64,000 nt of DNA from Sporosarcina luteola (lineage in GTDB: Bacteria > Bacillota > Bacilli > Bacillales_A > Planococcaceae). Of the stretch, positions 47,996 to 57,244 are shown piece after piece. Location: NCBI RefSeq assembly GCF_023715245.1, contig NZ_JAMBNV010000001.1:1674001-1738000 (forward strand), written 5' to 3'. Made by a program: the position numbers and the translations under genes. Numbering within the stretch: position 1 is the first letter of the stretch; the number at the start of each line of letters is the position of its first letter. Below the pieces are notes generated by a model. It did no database searches. It saw nothing but the letters and a program-made list of their open reading frames with translations, and was not told the DNA's origin.

Positions 47996-49135
47996 TCACT
48001 CAGTGAATTTCTTCAATTGATCACCGATGACATCACTTAAGGAGAAGCCCGACTCTTCTTTCATTTCATAATCACCGTATGACTCGACCTCTTCCTTCTC
48101 AAGAAGGTCTTTAATGCTGAGGGAAAGCCGCCTCTCATCTGCATTCACATCGACAACCTTCACATCGATTTTTTGCCCTTCCTCAAGTACCTCATGAGGG
48201 GTTCCGATATGTTGGTGGGAAATCCGGGAAATGTGGACTAGCCCTTCCACGCCTGGGAATACCTCAACGAATGCGCCATACGATACGAGGCGCTTTACAG
48301 TGCCTTCCAGGACGGATCCTTTCGGCGCTCTTTCCTCGATGTTTTCCCATGGTCCTGGCAATGTCTCTTTGATGGATAATGAAATACGTTCCGAATCCCT
48401 GTCGACCGAGAGGACTTTCACGTTAACTTTCTCCCCTTCTTTCAACACGTCGGACACTTTTTCCACATGCTCATGTGAAAGCTGTGAAATATGGACCAAA
48501 CCGTCCACACCACCGATGTCAACGAAAGCTCCAAACGAAGCGATGCGTTGTACAGTCCCTTCCAGCACTTGCCCTTCTTTCAGATCTTCAAGGATTTCTT
48601 CTTTCTTGCTCGCTTTCTCCTCTTGAAGGACGGCGCGGTGGGAAAGGATAAGACGGTTTTTCTCCTTGTCCATTTCGACAATTTTGAATTCCATCATACG
48701 CCCTTTGTAATCTTCGAATGATTCGACGAAATGATCTTCTACAAGGGATGCCGGGATAAAACCACGGACACCAAGATCGACGACAAGGCCGCCTTTCACG
48801 ACATCCTTCACTTCAGTTTCGATTGTTTCCTGGTTATTGAATTTCTCTTCAAGGGAATCCCATGCGTTTTCCGCATCGACTTTCCGCTTGGAAAGGACAT
48901 AATTTTCATCTTCCACTTTCGTGATGATCAATTCGAGTTCATCTCCGACTTGTACTGCATCGGAAGCCTTTTCAACGTGGAGACTGGATAGTTCACTGAT
49001 GGGGATGACACCATCAAAAGGCGCTCCTGTAATTTCGACCAATACGGATTTGTCTTCGATCTTTGTCACTTTACCAGTGACACGGTCACCTTCTTTATAT
49101 CCGTTCATTTCATCCAAATTCATTTCTTCAGTCAT
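47996..49135 (-). CDS. rpsA: S1 RNA-binding-domain protein, ribosomal protein S1 homologue (YpfD)
   Basis: 379 aa with four S1 (OB-fold) domains at roughly residues 15-85, 105-170, 190-260 and 275-345; the last two repeat [17 protein letters not shown] ([18 protein letters not shown] and [18 protein letters not shown]). Shorter than the six-domain S1 of Proteobacteria and the same size as B. subtilis YpfD, which is dispensable and not a stable ribosomal protein. Acidic C-terminal tail. GGAGGAGG precedes the ATG. Confidence 0.94.
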   Translation of the reverse strand: MTEEMNLDEMNGYKEGDRVTGKVTKIEDKSVLVEITGAPFDGVIPISELSSLHVEKASDAVQVGDELELIITKVEDENYVLSKRKVDAENAWDSLEEKFNNQETIETEVKDVVKGGLVVDLGVRGFIPASLVEDHFVESFEDYKGRMMEFKIVEMDKEKNRLILSHRAVLQEEKASKKEEILEDLKEGQVLEGTVQRIASFGAFVDIGGVDGLVHISQLSHEHVEKVSDVLKEGEKVNVKVLSVDRDSERISLSIKETLPGPWENIEERAPKGSVLEGTVKRLVSYGAFVEVFPGVEGLVHISRISHQHIGTPHEVLEEGQKIDVKVVDVNADERRLSLSIKDLLEKEEVESYGDYEMKEESGFSLSDVIGDQLKKFTE

Positions 49136-49215
49136 ATGTAGTCCTCCTCCATAATGAATCCTATCTCTATATTATTCGAATCGATGCATAAAAACAAAAA
49201 ATTAACCTTATTAAT

Positions 49216-49797
49216 TTATTTATGCTGTTCCAAAAGGATGCGGATTTCATTCATGATGACTTCTGTCACTTCTTCCGCTGACGCCTTGCTTTCGCGGTAG
49301 GGTGTCATATCTATCGGCTTACCATAGACGACCCGCAAAGTACGGAATGGTTTATAAGGTCCTATGATTGCACATGGCATTACAACCGCTTCTCCTTTTA
49401 AAGCAAAGAAACCTGCACCCGCAAGCCCTTTTCCTAGTTCTCCGGTTTTGCTTCTTGTCCCTTCCGGAAACATTCCGACTACATGGCCGCCCCGCAATAG
49501 TTTCAAAGCCTTCCGGAAAGCTTCACGGTCGCTCATGCCCCGTTTAACCGGAAAGGCGTTCACTTTCGGTAGAATGGTTTTCAAGATCGGAGCATTGAAC
49601 AGTTCCTCCTTCGCCATGAAGTGAACGGTTCGTGGGCAAGTCATGCCAACGACAGGCGGATCCAGATTATCAATATGGTTCGTACACAAAAGTACTCCGC
49701 CTTCAGCAGGGAAATTCTCCGCACCAATCACTTTAACTCGATAAAGAGGATAGAATATCGTACTGACAAGAAATTTTCCAAAAGGATATAGATTCAT
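49216..49797 (-). CDS. plsC: 1-acyl-sn-glycerol-3-phosphate acyltransferase
   Basis: 193-aa membrane-associated acyltransferase making phosphatidic acid. The catalytic NH-x4-D motif is CTNHIDNLDPP near residue 38, and FPEGTRSKTG near 112 binds the glycerol phosphate. An amphipathic N-terminus (NLYPFGKFLVSTIFYPLYRV) probably anchors it. The start overlaps cmk by 4 nt. Confidence 0.94.
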   Translation of the reverse strand: MNLYPFGKFLVSTIFYPLYRVKVIGAENFPAEGGVLLCTNHIDNLDPPVVGMTCPRTVHFMAKEELFNAPILKTILPKVNAFPVKRGMSDREAFRKALKLLRGGHVVGMFPEGTRSKTGELGKGLAGAGFFALKGEAVVMPCAIIGPYKPFRTLRVVYGKPIDMTPYRESKASAEEVTEVIMNEIRILLEQHK

Positions 49798-50471
49798 CGT
49801 TCCAGCCTCGCTTCCGCAAGTTCAATCACTTTATCGACTACATCGTCTATGGACATAGAAGTCGTATCGACCAGAATGGCATCCTCCGCCTTCTTCAAAG
49901 GTGATACTTCCCGTTCACTGTCAGCACGATCGCGCTTTTCGATATCCTTTTTCAGCTGTTCAAGCGAAGAATGAATCCCGCGCTGCTCATTTTCCTGAAA
50001 GCGCCTTTCTGCCCTTTCTTCCACAGAAGCAGTCATGAAGATTTTCAAGTCCGCATTCGGAAGAACTTCCGTACCGATATCGCGCCCATCCATTACAACA
50101 CCGGAGTCGTTTGCAAGTACCCGTTGCTTTTCCACCATCATTTTCCGGACTGTCGGATGTGAAGCCACTTTGGAAACAGCTCCAGTCACTTGCTGAGACC
50201 GGATTACGTCTGAACAATCGACTCCATCGATCCATACAGCTTGACCGCCTTTTTCAGGAATCAGTAATATCTCCGTGTTCATTAGTAAATCAGCCAAATC
50301 GTTATCACTATCCATATCTATGTCCGAAAGGATCGCTTTATGCGTCAAAGCGCGGTACATCGCACCTGTGTCAATATACGTGTAATGCAATTTCTGTGCA
50401 ATCCTTTTTGCAATCGTACTTTTACCCGCTGCTGCAGGTCCATCAATAGCAATGCTAATTCCTTTTAACAT
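49794..50471 (-). CDS. cmk: Cytidylate kinase
   Basis: CMP/dCMP kinase (225 aa). The P-loop is IAIDGPAAAGKSTIAKRIA at residues 5-23, followed by YIDTGAMYRALT, and MDGRDIGTEVLPNADLKIFMTAS. The start at ATG 50471 has GGGGG 7 nt upstream; earlier in-frame codons run toward the repeat and lack a site. Forms the cmk-plsC pair. Confidence 0.96.
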   Translation of the reverse strand: MLKGISIAIDGPAAAGKSTIAKRIAQKLHYTYIDTGAMYRALTHKAILSDIDMDSDNDLADLLMNTEILLIPEKGGQAVWIDGVDCSDVIRSQQVTGAVSKVASHPTVRKMMVEKQRVLANDSGVVMDGRDIGTEVLPNADLKIFMTASVEERAERRFQENEQRGIHSSLEQLKKDIEKRDRADSEREVSPLKKAEDAILVDTTSMSIDDVVDKVIELAEARLER

Positions 50472-50514
50472 ATCATCTACCCCCGAATTCAATTCGAAAA
50501 CATTGTAACACAAT

Positions 50515-50692
50515 CTAGCTTCAGGTGGCAGGTGCTCGGGTCACAAGTTTAAGCTGCTGCGTGGCAAAGAACACCACTCCGCATCTTCTCCTTATGCCTG
50601 AGGCCGGCAGGAAGCCGGTCATGCAGTCGTTGCCGCAGGACGCGGCGCATTTAGACTGCGAACCTTTTGCTAACCGCCACCTTCCGCTTTTT
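50515..50692 (-). repeat. Family 1 repeat, copy C (divergent interior)
   Basis: 178 bp between cmk and motI. The ends match copies A and D (plus strand AGCTTCAGGTGGCAGGTGCTCGGGTC at left, CGCCACCTTCCGCTTTTT at right), but the interior differs and contains its own inverted repeats such as GCCGGCAGGAAGCCGG. Confidence 0.7.
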
Positions 50693-50694
50693 AA

Positions 50695-50735
50695 ACAGAA
50701 AAGGGAAAAGTCCTGAACAACTAGGACTTTCCCCT
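50695..50735 (-). terminator. Intrinsic terminator of motI
   Basis: Stem GGGAAAAGTCCT / AGGACTTTCCCC (50703-50734, one G-T pair) with CTTTTCTG following on the minus strand. Confidence 0.8.
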
Positions 50736-50745
50736 GCATAACACT

Positions 50746-51384
50746 TCACAATTCATTCCTAGCAAGCAATTGTCTCTCAAAGCAGAAGCGAATAATGTTC
50801 TGCCTATCAGTCGTGCTGATCTTGGCAAACTCCAGAGAGGCGATAAGGCGGTCATCCTTTTCCCAAACCCGTACCACTTTTGCCTCAGTCCTAATGTATT
50901 TAATGTCATCGTTTACATAAGGAAGTGCGATTGTCAACGAAACGAAATCCGTTCCTTCGAATAGATCATCTTGACCGATATTGAGAGCTATTCCTCCTGC
51001 GCTGATGTCCTCCGCAACGAACTGCTGGAAAATACCTTCAATAGCAACAGCTACATCAATCACAGTCTCGACTCGAACAAATTCGCGTCTTTGTATTTTA
51101 ATCAGCTGATCATCCCCGGGATAGGTCAACTTCAACATAGGTATTCCTCTATTTACCCTTCCAGCCACTTCAGTACGGAATGCATAGGACATTTTGTTTT
51201 CCACAAAGGAAATGAGTAACTGCGTCCCATCCATAAAGAAGGCTGTCTTACCGGTATCGATATGAGCAGGATAATCGATCAATACAAATCCATCGTTCAA
51301 GTCGACTACTTTACTTTTATACTTATCACCGGTTTCGGTGAAATCCTTATCGATCAATACACTCGCACCAATTGAAAGACGCAT
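50746..51384 (-). CDS. motI: PilZ-domain c-di-GMP receptor MotI (YpfA/DgrA)
   Basis: 212-aa protein with an N-terminal YcgR-like domain (RLSIGASVLIDKDF...) and a C-terminal PilZ domain. The c-di-GMP-binding signature is present: RREFVRVE near residue 100 and EDISAGGIALN near 135. In B. subtilis the homologue binds MotA and stops the flagellar motor when c-di-GMP is bound. The ATG at 51384 gives the family N-terminus. With cheR in the window, it supports a flagellated lifestyle. Confidence 0.9.
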   Translation of the reverse strand: MRLSIGASVLIDKDFTETGDKYKSKVVDLNDGFVLIDYPAHIDTGKTAFFMDGTQLLISFVENKMSYAFRTEVAGRVNRGIPMLKLTYPGDDQLIKIQRREFVRVETVIDVAVAIEGIFQQFVAEDISAGGIALNIGQDDLFEGTDFVSLTIALPYVNDDIKYIRTEAKVVRVWEKDDRLIASLEFAKISTTDRQNIIRFCFERQLLARNEL

Positions 51385-51479
51385 TGCAACACACCCACCT
51401 TTTATAGATACATCTATTATGTCACGGGTAGGTGTAAATTCCAATGTAAAATTTCAGTCCGTTAGAACTATACATGCTA

Positions 51480-52772
51480 TCATTCGAGCTTTTCTGTTTT
51501 GATTACTTCGGAAGTTTCAGTATCTACAAGTACATTATACGTTCCAATATGCCCATTCTCGTCACGAGTCACCTTTAAATAGTGTGCAAGCCTTTGTTCC
51601 ATTCTTTCATTCTCCACGTAAGCAAGTTCATTCTCCATTAGCTGAACATCTTTGTGGAAGTATTGTTTCCAATCCACTTTCTTGATGGACTGTCGATGAA
51701 GTTTTTCTTTTTGGATATACTCCATGGCATTTAACCCGATGATATCACCCGTGTCCTTAGCGATTTTTAAATGGATGACATCGGAGAACACTTTTGCCCC
51801 ATAGAATGGTTCTTCCCTCACGAATACGAAATGCCATGCAGTATTATTTTCCCGTGCTTCTTCATATACAAGGTCTTTATACCCTGCAGCCTTGAGGAAT
51901 TCTTCCGCATACTTTTTCAAGTCATTAAAAGGAACGGAATTCTTGCCAAATGGTCTTTCCGCCAGATAGGAAAGTACATGTCCACCTTTTTCAGTAATAT
52001 CGATGTAGCCAATGGATTCCCCATCAGTAAAACGGATGTGATAGAAAGGGTAGGGCGCACCTGGCTTGCTCATGTCCACCCCGACGACATCGTTCGATAC
52101 TTGCGGAAAGAGCGTCTTGAATCGTTCCACTGCCTCTGCCTGTGTCACTTTAGCCTCGTCAATGTTTTTCAATTCCTTCTTCTTCATGGCATCCGACTCG
52201 CTGGCAGTCAAAGGAAAGTCGGCTTCTGTGTATTGTTTAATGCTTGTACCTAGATTGGACCAATCAAAATCAGGATTCGAGGCATTCAGCTTATTATTCC
52301 ATTCATCCATTGAATATCGACCATTGATGAGCCCTGCTGTAGCAAGCCTCCAATCATCATGCATGACGCCCAAGTTTTTAGAAGCCTGGGACATCACTTG
52401 ATGATATTCCCCTGGATCGCTTGATGCATCTGCCACTTTGGCATAATTGCCAATTCTCCCCAAATAATTCATCCATGAGGTCGAAAAAGCTGTGTCTAAT
52501 GGCAATGAAGCGACAGATCGCTTAATATCCGAAGACAGTCTCCAAATATCCTCCCTTGCTTTTTTTGAGCCTTCGGAATGGTTGAAGAGGAGCGTCTGTT
52601 TTACAGCAGTATCAAGCTCCTCCATTTTGTCCGAGGCGTCCGCCATTTGCTGGGCATATTGATTACTTAATAAAATCGCCAATTTATTATTCTCAGTTGC
52701 CTTCGTAAAGGCGAAAACCGAAACTACGACTAACGCATACGCAAGCACAAATATCATTTTTTTCATAGTCAA
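51480..52772 (-). CDS. ypeB: Spore germination protein YpeB
   Basis: 430-aa inner-spore-membrane protein required to localise and stabilise SleB. The N-terminal signal-anchor MIFVLAYALVVVSVFAFT precedes a helical middle part, and the C-terminal half has three PepSY-like segments (for example SIGYIDITEKGGHVLSYL, KDTGDIIGLNAMEYIQ). A TTG start is read with AAGGG 9 nt upstream. Immediately downstream of sleB, the usual bicistron. Confidence 0.95.
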   Translation of the reverse strand: MTMKKMIFVLAYALVVVSVFAFTKATENNKLAILLSNQYAQQMADASDKMEELDTAVKQTLLFNHSEGSKKAREDIWRLSSDIKRSVASLPLDTAFSTSWMNYLGRIGNYAKVADASSDPGEYHQVMSQASKNLGVMHDDWRLATAGLINGRYSMDEWNNKLNASNPDFDWSNLGTSIKQYTEADFPLTASESDAMKKKELKNIDEAKVTQAEAVERFKTLFPQVSNDVVGVDMSKPGAPYPFYHIRFTDGESIGYIDITEKGGHVLSYLAERPFGKNSVPFNDLKKYAEEFLKAAGYKDLVYEEARENNTAWHFVFVREEPFYGAKVFSDVIHLKIAKDTGDIIGLNAMEYIQKEKLHRQSIKKVDWKQYFHKDVQLMENELAYVENERMEQRLAHYLKVTRDENGHIGTYNVLVDTETSEVIKTEKLE

Positions 52773-52825
52773 TGTAAATAGCCCTTCCTGTCAGAGCCAT
52801 TCGCAATCCACCTTTCACGTAGCCA

Positions 52826-53623
52826 TCAATGGCAAAAGATATGCAAGCCGATTTTCTTAACTTGCGGTCTGGACCAAATCCATTTACTTGTAGCGGTGAT
52901 TGGATTGAAATAATAGATCGAGTTTTCGGAAGGATCCCATCCGTTCAATGCATCAAGGACCGCTTCTTTCGCCCGTTCATTCGGCGTCAACCAAATTTGT
53001 CCGTCAGCCACAGCTGTGAAGGCTAACGGTTGGAAGATGACTCCTGAGACGGTATCTGGAAAATCGGGATGTTCCACTCGGTTCAATATGACGGCTGCAA
53101 CAGCAACCTGCCCCTCATACGGCTCTCCCCTAGCTTCCCCATAAACGGCATTTGCCATGAGATTCAAGTCTTGTTGTGAGTATTTTGATGGCAAATTCAT
53201 ATTCTCATTGCCGCCGCCGCCTCCGCCTCCGCCTTTCTTCACTTGAGCGGATAGAGGGGTTCCACCGTAATGGGTGAACTGATTTCCTTTCTTTAAATTG
53301 TCCATTACAAATTTCTCATCGTACTTGGAAGCTGACGTCAACTTCTTTTTCGTTTGGGAGCCGGCAATACCATCTATCGGCAAACCATATTTGTCTTGGA
53401 AATTCCGAAGCGCCCAATAGGTGCCATACCCGAACTTCCCATCGATTTTACCGTTATAGAATCCCGCGTATTGAAGTCTTGCCTGGAGCTCGATTACATC
53501 ATCTCCTGTAGCCCCTCTTGCAATTTCGCGTGAGCTGAACGCATCGATTTCAATCGGGGAAGTTGCATAAGCCGTTCCAAGCAATAATGCAACAGTCATT
53601 ATACGTAATAGTAATTTCTTCAC
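52826..53623 (-). CDS. sleB: Spore cortex-lytic enzyme SleB
   Basis: 265-aa lytic transglycosylase that degrades spore cortex on germination. A signal peptide (LLLRIMTVALLLGTAYA) precedes a peptidoglycan-binding domain (GDDVIELQARLQYAGFYNGKIDG). An eight-Gly run near residue 130 forms the linker. The catalytic SleB/CwlJ hydrolase domain carries Glu in NAVYGEARGEPYEGQVAVAAV and the YFNP motif. A GTG start at 53623 is preferred: AGGAGG lies 8 nt upstream versus 2 nt for the ATG at 53629. Followed by ypeB. Confidence 0.95.
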   Translation of the reverse strand: MKKLLLRIMTVALLLGTAYATSPIEIDAFSSREIARGATGDDVIELQARLQYAGFYNGKIDGKFGYGTYWALRNFQDKYGLPIDGIAGSQTKKKLTSASKYDEKFVMDNLKKGNQFTHYGGTPLSAQVKKGGGGGGGGNENMNLPSKYSQQDLNLMANAVYGEARGEPYEGQVAVAAVILNRVEHPDFPDTVSGVIFQPLAFTAVADGQIWLTPNERAKEAVLDALNGWDPSENSIYYFNPITATSKWIWSRPQVKKIGLHIFCH

Positions 53624-53683
53624 ATTCATGCCCTCCTTTCTCTCAGTTTGTCCAAACAAATTCTTTTTATTATCCTCACAACA

Positions 53684-53716
53684 TAAAAAAAGATCTGGCT
53701 TCTTTAGCCAGACCTT
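53684..53716 (-). terminator. Intrinsic terminator of prsW
   Basis: Stem AGATCTGGCT / AGCCAGACCT (53691-53715) with a seven-T run on the minus strand. Confidence 0.88.
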
Positions 53717-53726
53717 CTAATGACAA

Positions 53727-54428
53727 TCATATGCTATTATCCTTAACTTTCATTTCGTTATCAGCTTTACTCCGGAATTGCTGCATCGCGAAAGTATGGG
53801 CGAATTTCACCCGTGTCAATCCGAACCACCAGAGACAGAGCATAAATGGAATGATTAAGTACAATGAGAAATCATTCACTCCCAAGATCCCATTGTATAT
53901 GAGATGGAGGATGAAGGGTGCGAAGAAGGCGAAGAACAACATGCCTTTACGGTTTGAGACGGTCGTAAACTTCGCCCTACCTAAGTAATACCCCATTACG
54001 ACACCGAACAGCGCATGGCTTGATACAGGCAAGAGGGCCCTTAGAAAAGCCGTGTCCATACCGAAAATGAATAAATAAAGGATATTTTCGACAGTCGCGA
54101 AACCGAGCGACACACTGGCACCATATAGAATTCCATCATATGCGTCTTCGAATTCGACATGCTTAAATATTGCTATTAACAGGATAAGCCATTTAAAGAA
54201 CTCTTCAATCCAACTCGTAAAAATCGCATTCCTGAAAAAATCATTTGGTATGATGTTCTCCTCTTCGAAAACGTGCTGTATGAACATGATCGGAAAAGTC
54301 ATCATCGCTCCATATATGAATGTATGAAACAAAGTACGAGAAGGCTCTTTTGCAATCTGCTTCCTCAAATAGAAATAGCTGAAAAGCGCCAAACCTGGCG
54401 CTATCGCTACTGTCATCAATATGATCAC
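53727..54428 (-). CDS. prsW: Site-1 intramembrane-type protease PrsW
   Basis: 233-aa polytopic membrane protease that, in B. subtilis, starts degradation of the anti-sigma factor RsiW to release SigW under envelope stress. About seven hydrophobic helices are visible. The conserved EEFFKW (Glu75-Glu76) and the later HALFG near residue 139 are the putative catalytic metalloprotease residues. A GTG start with GGGGG 7 nt upstream. Between sleB and ypdA as in B. subtilis. Confidence 0.93.
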   Translation of the reverse strand: MIILMTVAIAPGLALFSYFYLRKQIAKEPSRTLFHTFIYGAMMTFPIMFIQHVFEEENIIPNDFFRNAIFTSWIEEFFKWLILLIAIFKHVEFEDAYDGILYGASVSLGFATVENILYLFIFGMDTAFLRALLPVSSHALFGVVMGYYLGRAKFTTVSNRKGMLFFAFFAPFILHLIYNGILGVNDFSLYLIIPFMLCLWWFGLTRVKFAHTFAMQQFRSKADNEMKVKDNSI

Positions 54429-54464
54429 CAGGTGGCCCCCTTCCCTGCCATTATTGTAAAGCCT

Positions 54465-55439
54465 TCATTTACGGTCGCTTAAAATCAACTCAATATGTTC
54501 TGCAATCAAACCGCCATGCCAACGTCCATTTTCTATGAAAATTTCGTTTGCATTATTCCCTGCAGCAATCACTCCTGCTATATATAAACCTTCCACATTG
54601 GACTCCATCGTATTTTCATTGAAAGCAGGTCGGCCGCTCTCCTCGTCGACTTTGATTCCCATCCTTTTCAGAAACTCGTGGTCAGGGTGATAACCGATCA
54701 TCGCAAAAACAGCATCGTTTTCAATCGTCTTGCGCACGCCATCCGTTTCAAAACTAATGGAATCAGTTGTTATTTCGACAACATTCGAATTAAAGTACAT
54801 ATCAATTTCACCGCTGCGAACCAAACTATCGAAACCAGGTAAGATCCATGGCTTGACGCTAGGTGAATAATCGGATCCCCTATATATGACTGTCACAGCA
54901 GCGCCAGCTCGTGCCAATTCGATGGCAGCATCCACTGCTGAGTTTTTGCCGCCTATGACTGCTACTCTTCTCCTATAAAACGGGTGTGCTTCCTTGAAAT
55001 AATGGTACACTTTCGGTAATGAATCGCCGGGTACGTCCAACGAATTAGGGTTGTCATAATAACCTGTCGCGACGATGACGAACCTCGCATTGTAGGTCGC
55101 GACATCTGTTTTCACCGTAAAAAGACCATTTGCTTTCTCGACTGTTTCAACCGTTTCAAAACTATTGACAGAAAGGTCTTTTAGTTCTGCCACTGTCCGG
55201 TAATAGACGAGCGCGTCATTCCGTTTGGGTTTTTCTTTCGCAGTAATAAAAGGGATATTTCCAATGGATAACTTAATACTCGAACTGAAAAAAGTTTGAT
55301 GAGTCGGATAACGATAAATCGAGTTGACGATATTCCCTTTCTCGATTATTAATACGTCCAACCCGATATTCTTCAATTCGATGGCGGCAGATAGACCACA
55401 CGGCCCTCCACCGATCACAATTGCATCTTTATAAATCAA
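54465..55439 (-). CDS. ypdA: Bacillithiol-disulfide reductase YpdA (Bdr)
   Basis: 324-aa FAD- and NAD(P)H-binding flavoprotein that reduces oxidised bacillithiol. FAD motif IVIGGGPCGLSAAIELK at residues 6-22, pyridine-nucleotide motif VAVIGGKNSAVDAAIELARAG near 168, and a second FAD contact NVEGLYIAGVIAAG near 290. The conserved Cys in GGGPCG is the residue proposed as active site in YpdA. A TTG start is read. It links functionally to bshA in the same window. Confidence 0.93.
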   Translation of the reverse strand: MIYKDAIVIGGGPCGLSAAIELKNIGLDVLIIEKGNIVNSIYRYPTHQTFFSSSIKLSIGNIPFITAKEKPKRNDALVYYRTVAELKDLSVNSFETVETVEKANGLFTVKTDVATYNARFVIVATGYYDNPNSLDVPGDSLPKVYHYFKEAHPFYRRRVAVIGGKNSAVDAAIELARAGAAVTVIYRGSDYSPSVKPWILPGFDSLVRSGEIDMYFNSNVVEITTDSISFETDGVRKTIENDAVFAMIGYHPDHEFLKRMGIKVDEESGRPAFNENTMESNVEGLYIAGVIAAGNNANEIFIENGRWHGGLIAEHIELILSDRK

Positions 55440-55482
55440 TTTTCATCATTCTCCTTACAATCGTTCGCAACTTGCTTAGTAT

Positions 55483-56256
55483 TCAATATTTTATCGTTAT
55501 GACATGGCTTTCCGGAGCAGCCCCAAAACGAAGCGGGACTAGAGAGGTGCCATATCCATTACTGATCAGTTTCGCTTTTCCGTCCACTTCGTTGAACTGT
55601 CCTAAAGGATGTAATGCAAATCTACCAAATCTGATTTGACCTCCGTGCATATGCCCAGCCACCATCAGCTCGGGTTTGCAAACCTTCTCCACTTTACGGA
55701 ATAAGGATGGGGTATGAGTCGCGACAATCAAATAATCGTATGAATCTGCATTTTTCAATGCAGCGTCTATGTCCACATTACCGCTTGATGGGTCATCCGT
55801 TCCACAAATTCCCCAATGCGGATGACTTTCGATAATCGCGTCCGAATTTTCCAATATTATACCGCCATGCTTTTCAATAATACTTCGTATCTCCAGTTCC
55901 CCGACTTCCCGGTCATTATTGCCCCATATGAAAAATAATGGAGCAAGCTGTGAGAGCTGTTTCACATTCCGATCAATGCGTGAAAGAGGGACGCCGCCTT
56001 CGGCAAGATCTCCACCTATGATGATGATATCAATCTTTCCAAAAGACTTTACTCTACTCATCAGTTGTCCATCAATCCTTCTTCGGTGAATGTCCGAAAT
56101 AAAAAAAACGGACAACTCCTTATCACTCAAGCCATCTTTTCGAACGGAAAATGAATGGTGAATGATATTCTTCTGACGTGCATAAATGAACATATATGCA
56201 AGAATACCAGAAATCATTCCTGCAAAGCACGCTAAACCAGCCAATACACTTTTCAT
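55483..56256 (-). CDS. ypbG: Membrane-anchored calcineurin-like metallophosphoesterase
   Basis: 257-aa protein with an N-terminal membrane helix (VLAGLACFAGMISGILAYMF) and a metallophosphoesterase fold. Metal ligands are all visible: FISDIHRR (D-x-H), IIGGDLAEGG (GD), IWGNNDRE (GNND), VATHTPSLF, and AGHMHGGQIRFG (GH-x-H). The physiological substrate is unknown. Start at ATG 56256 with GGTG upstream; the frame remains open a further 100 bp but no ribosome site is seen there. The name ypbG rests on position and family. Confidence 0.85.
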   Translation of the reverse strand: MKSVLAGLACFAGMISGILAYMFIYARQKNIIHHSFSVRKDGLSDKELSVFFISDIHRRRIDGQLMSRVKSFGKIDIIIIGGDLAEGGVPLSRIDRNVKQLSQLAPLFFIWGNNDREVGELEIRSIIEKHGGIILENSDAIIESHPHWGICGTDDPSSGNVDIDAALKNADSYDYLIVATHTPSLFRKVEKVCKPELMVAGHMHGGQIRFGRFALHPLGQFNEVDGKAKLISNGYGTSLVPLRFGAAPESHVITIKY

Positions 56257-56411
56257 TTTACACCTGCCATAAAGTGAAACTACAATCAGTGATGTTATCC
56301 ACTGATTGTGTAGTTGAAACAAACGGGCATTTACTGGCTGTTGATCCCTACCTATCATTTTATTTCTAGCTCCAACCTGAAGCGGTGATCTTACAGCCCG
56401 TTAATGCGGGA

Positions 56412-56446
56412 TAAAAAGAAAAAGGCAAAGAGCCGACTTTGCCTTG
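56412..56446 (-). terminator. Intrinsic terminator of ypbE
   Basis: Stem AAGGCAAAG / CTTTGCCTT (56422-56445) with TTTTTCTTTTT on the minus strand. Confidence 0.88.
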
Positions 56447-56468
56447 TCTTCCATTTCTTTAGTGTCCA

Positions 56469-57164
56469 TCAGGGAATAATCAGCTTTTGCCCCGCCATAA
56501 TATCGTTTGATGAGAGGCCGTTCGCTTTTTTAATTTTATCGATTCCGGAGTCAGATCCGTAGTAATTCATAGAAATCCGGTAAAGCGTTTCATTAGCCGC
56601 GACAATATGTGTCCTAGCTTTCGTGTTATCCTCGGTCTTCTTTTCAGTCTTCGGTTTTTCTTCTGCTTTCGGAGCTTCTGTCTGCTTAGGTGTTTCTGTC
56701 TGCTTCGGAGTTTCCTTCTCAACTGCCGGTGGATTTACGCTTACAGGCGGTTTAGTGGATTCTTTCTCCGGAACTGCTGCAGTTCCCTTGTCAGCATCCC
56801 CAGTCGATTGTTCTTCATCCTTATTTTCCTTATTGGAATCAACACCAACCGATCCAGGACCATCACCTTTTCCAGGTGATGCATTCGTTCCGTACTCTAC
56901 AGGTGTTTGTAAATTGTCGACCTTAGCGGATCCGCTATCCGACCCAAAGTAGAAATTATAAATGACATAGACAAATATTAAGATCGGAATGAATGTAAAA
57001 ATGCCTAGGATTAAATTGATCGTCGTATAGCGGGAATTTTTCTTCCTCTTACGTCGTGTGCCATAGCGTTCCGCACGTGACGGCAGGACTACATCATCAG
57101 TTCGTTCAATACCGATCTCTCTGCGATGCTCTTCGAATTCAACTTTGTAATCATTATTTTTCAT
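56469..57164 (-). CDS. ypbE: Membrane-anchored LysM protein YpbE
   Basis: 231-aa type II membrane protein. A basic cytoplasmic N-terminus with RRKRKKNSR precedes the helix INLILGIFTFIPILIFVYVIY (about residues 48-70). The extracellular part is a disordered Pro/Thr/Lys/Glu-rich stalk including the direct repeat KQTETPKQTE, then a C-terminal LysM domain (THIVAANETLYRISMNYYG ... NDIMAGQKLIIP) that should bind peptidoglycan. The start is taken at the ATG 7 nt after GGAGAA. Downstream of recQ. Confidence 0.87.
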   Translation of the reverse strand: MKNNDYKVEFEEHRREIGIERTDDVVLPSRAERYGTRRKRKKNSRYTTINLILGIFTFIPILIFVYVIYNFYFGSDSGSAKVDNLQTPVEYGTNASPGKGDGPGSVGVDSNKENKDEEQSTGDADKGTAAVPEKESTKPPVSVNPPAVEKETPKQTETPKQTEAPKAEEKPKTEKKTEDNTKARTHIVAANETLYRISMNYYGSDSGIDKIKKANGLSSNDIMAGQKLIIP

Positions 57165-57244
57165 CGACATATTCTCCTATTCAGTGGTGCTCTTCTTTAT
57201 ATTATGACGAATATTGTCGTAAAAGTAAACGGACATCAGAACTG

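Noticed and set aside
47751..47999. 82-codon minus-strand frame between rpsA and der
   Set aside because: It is largely the family 1 repeat copy B plus the rpsA terminator.
49136..49215. AT-rich inverted repeat between rpsA and plsC as terminator
   Set aside because: The stem (ATTAA/TTAAT) has almost no G-C pairs and would be too weak.
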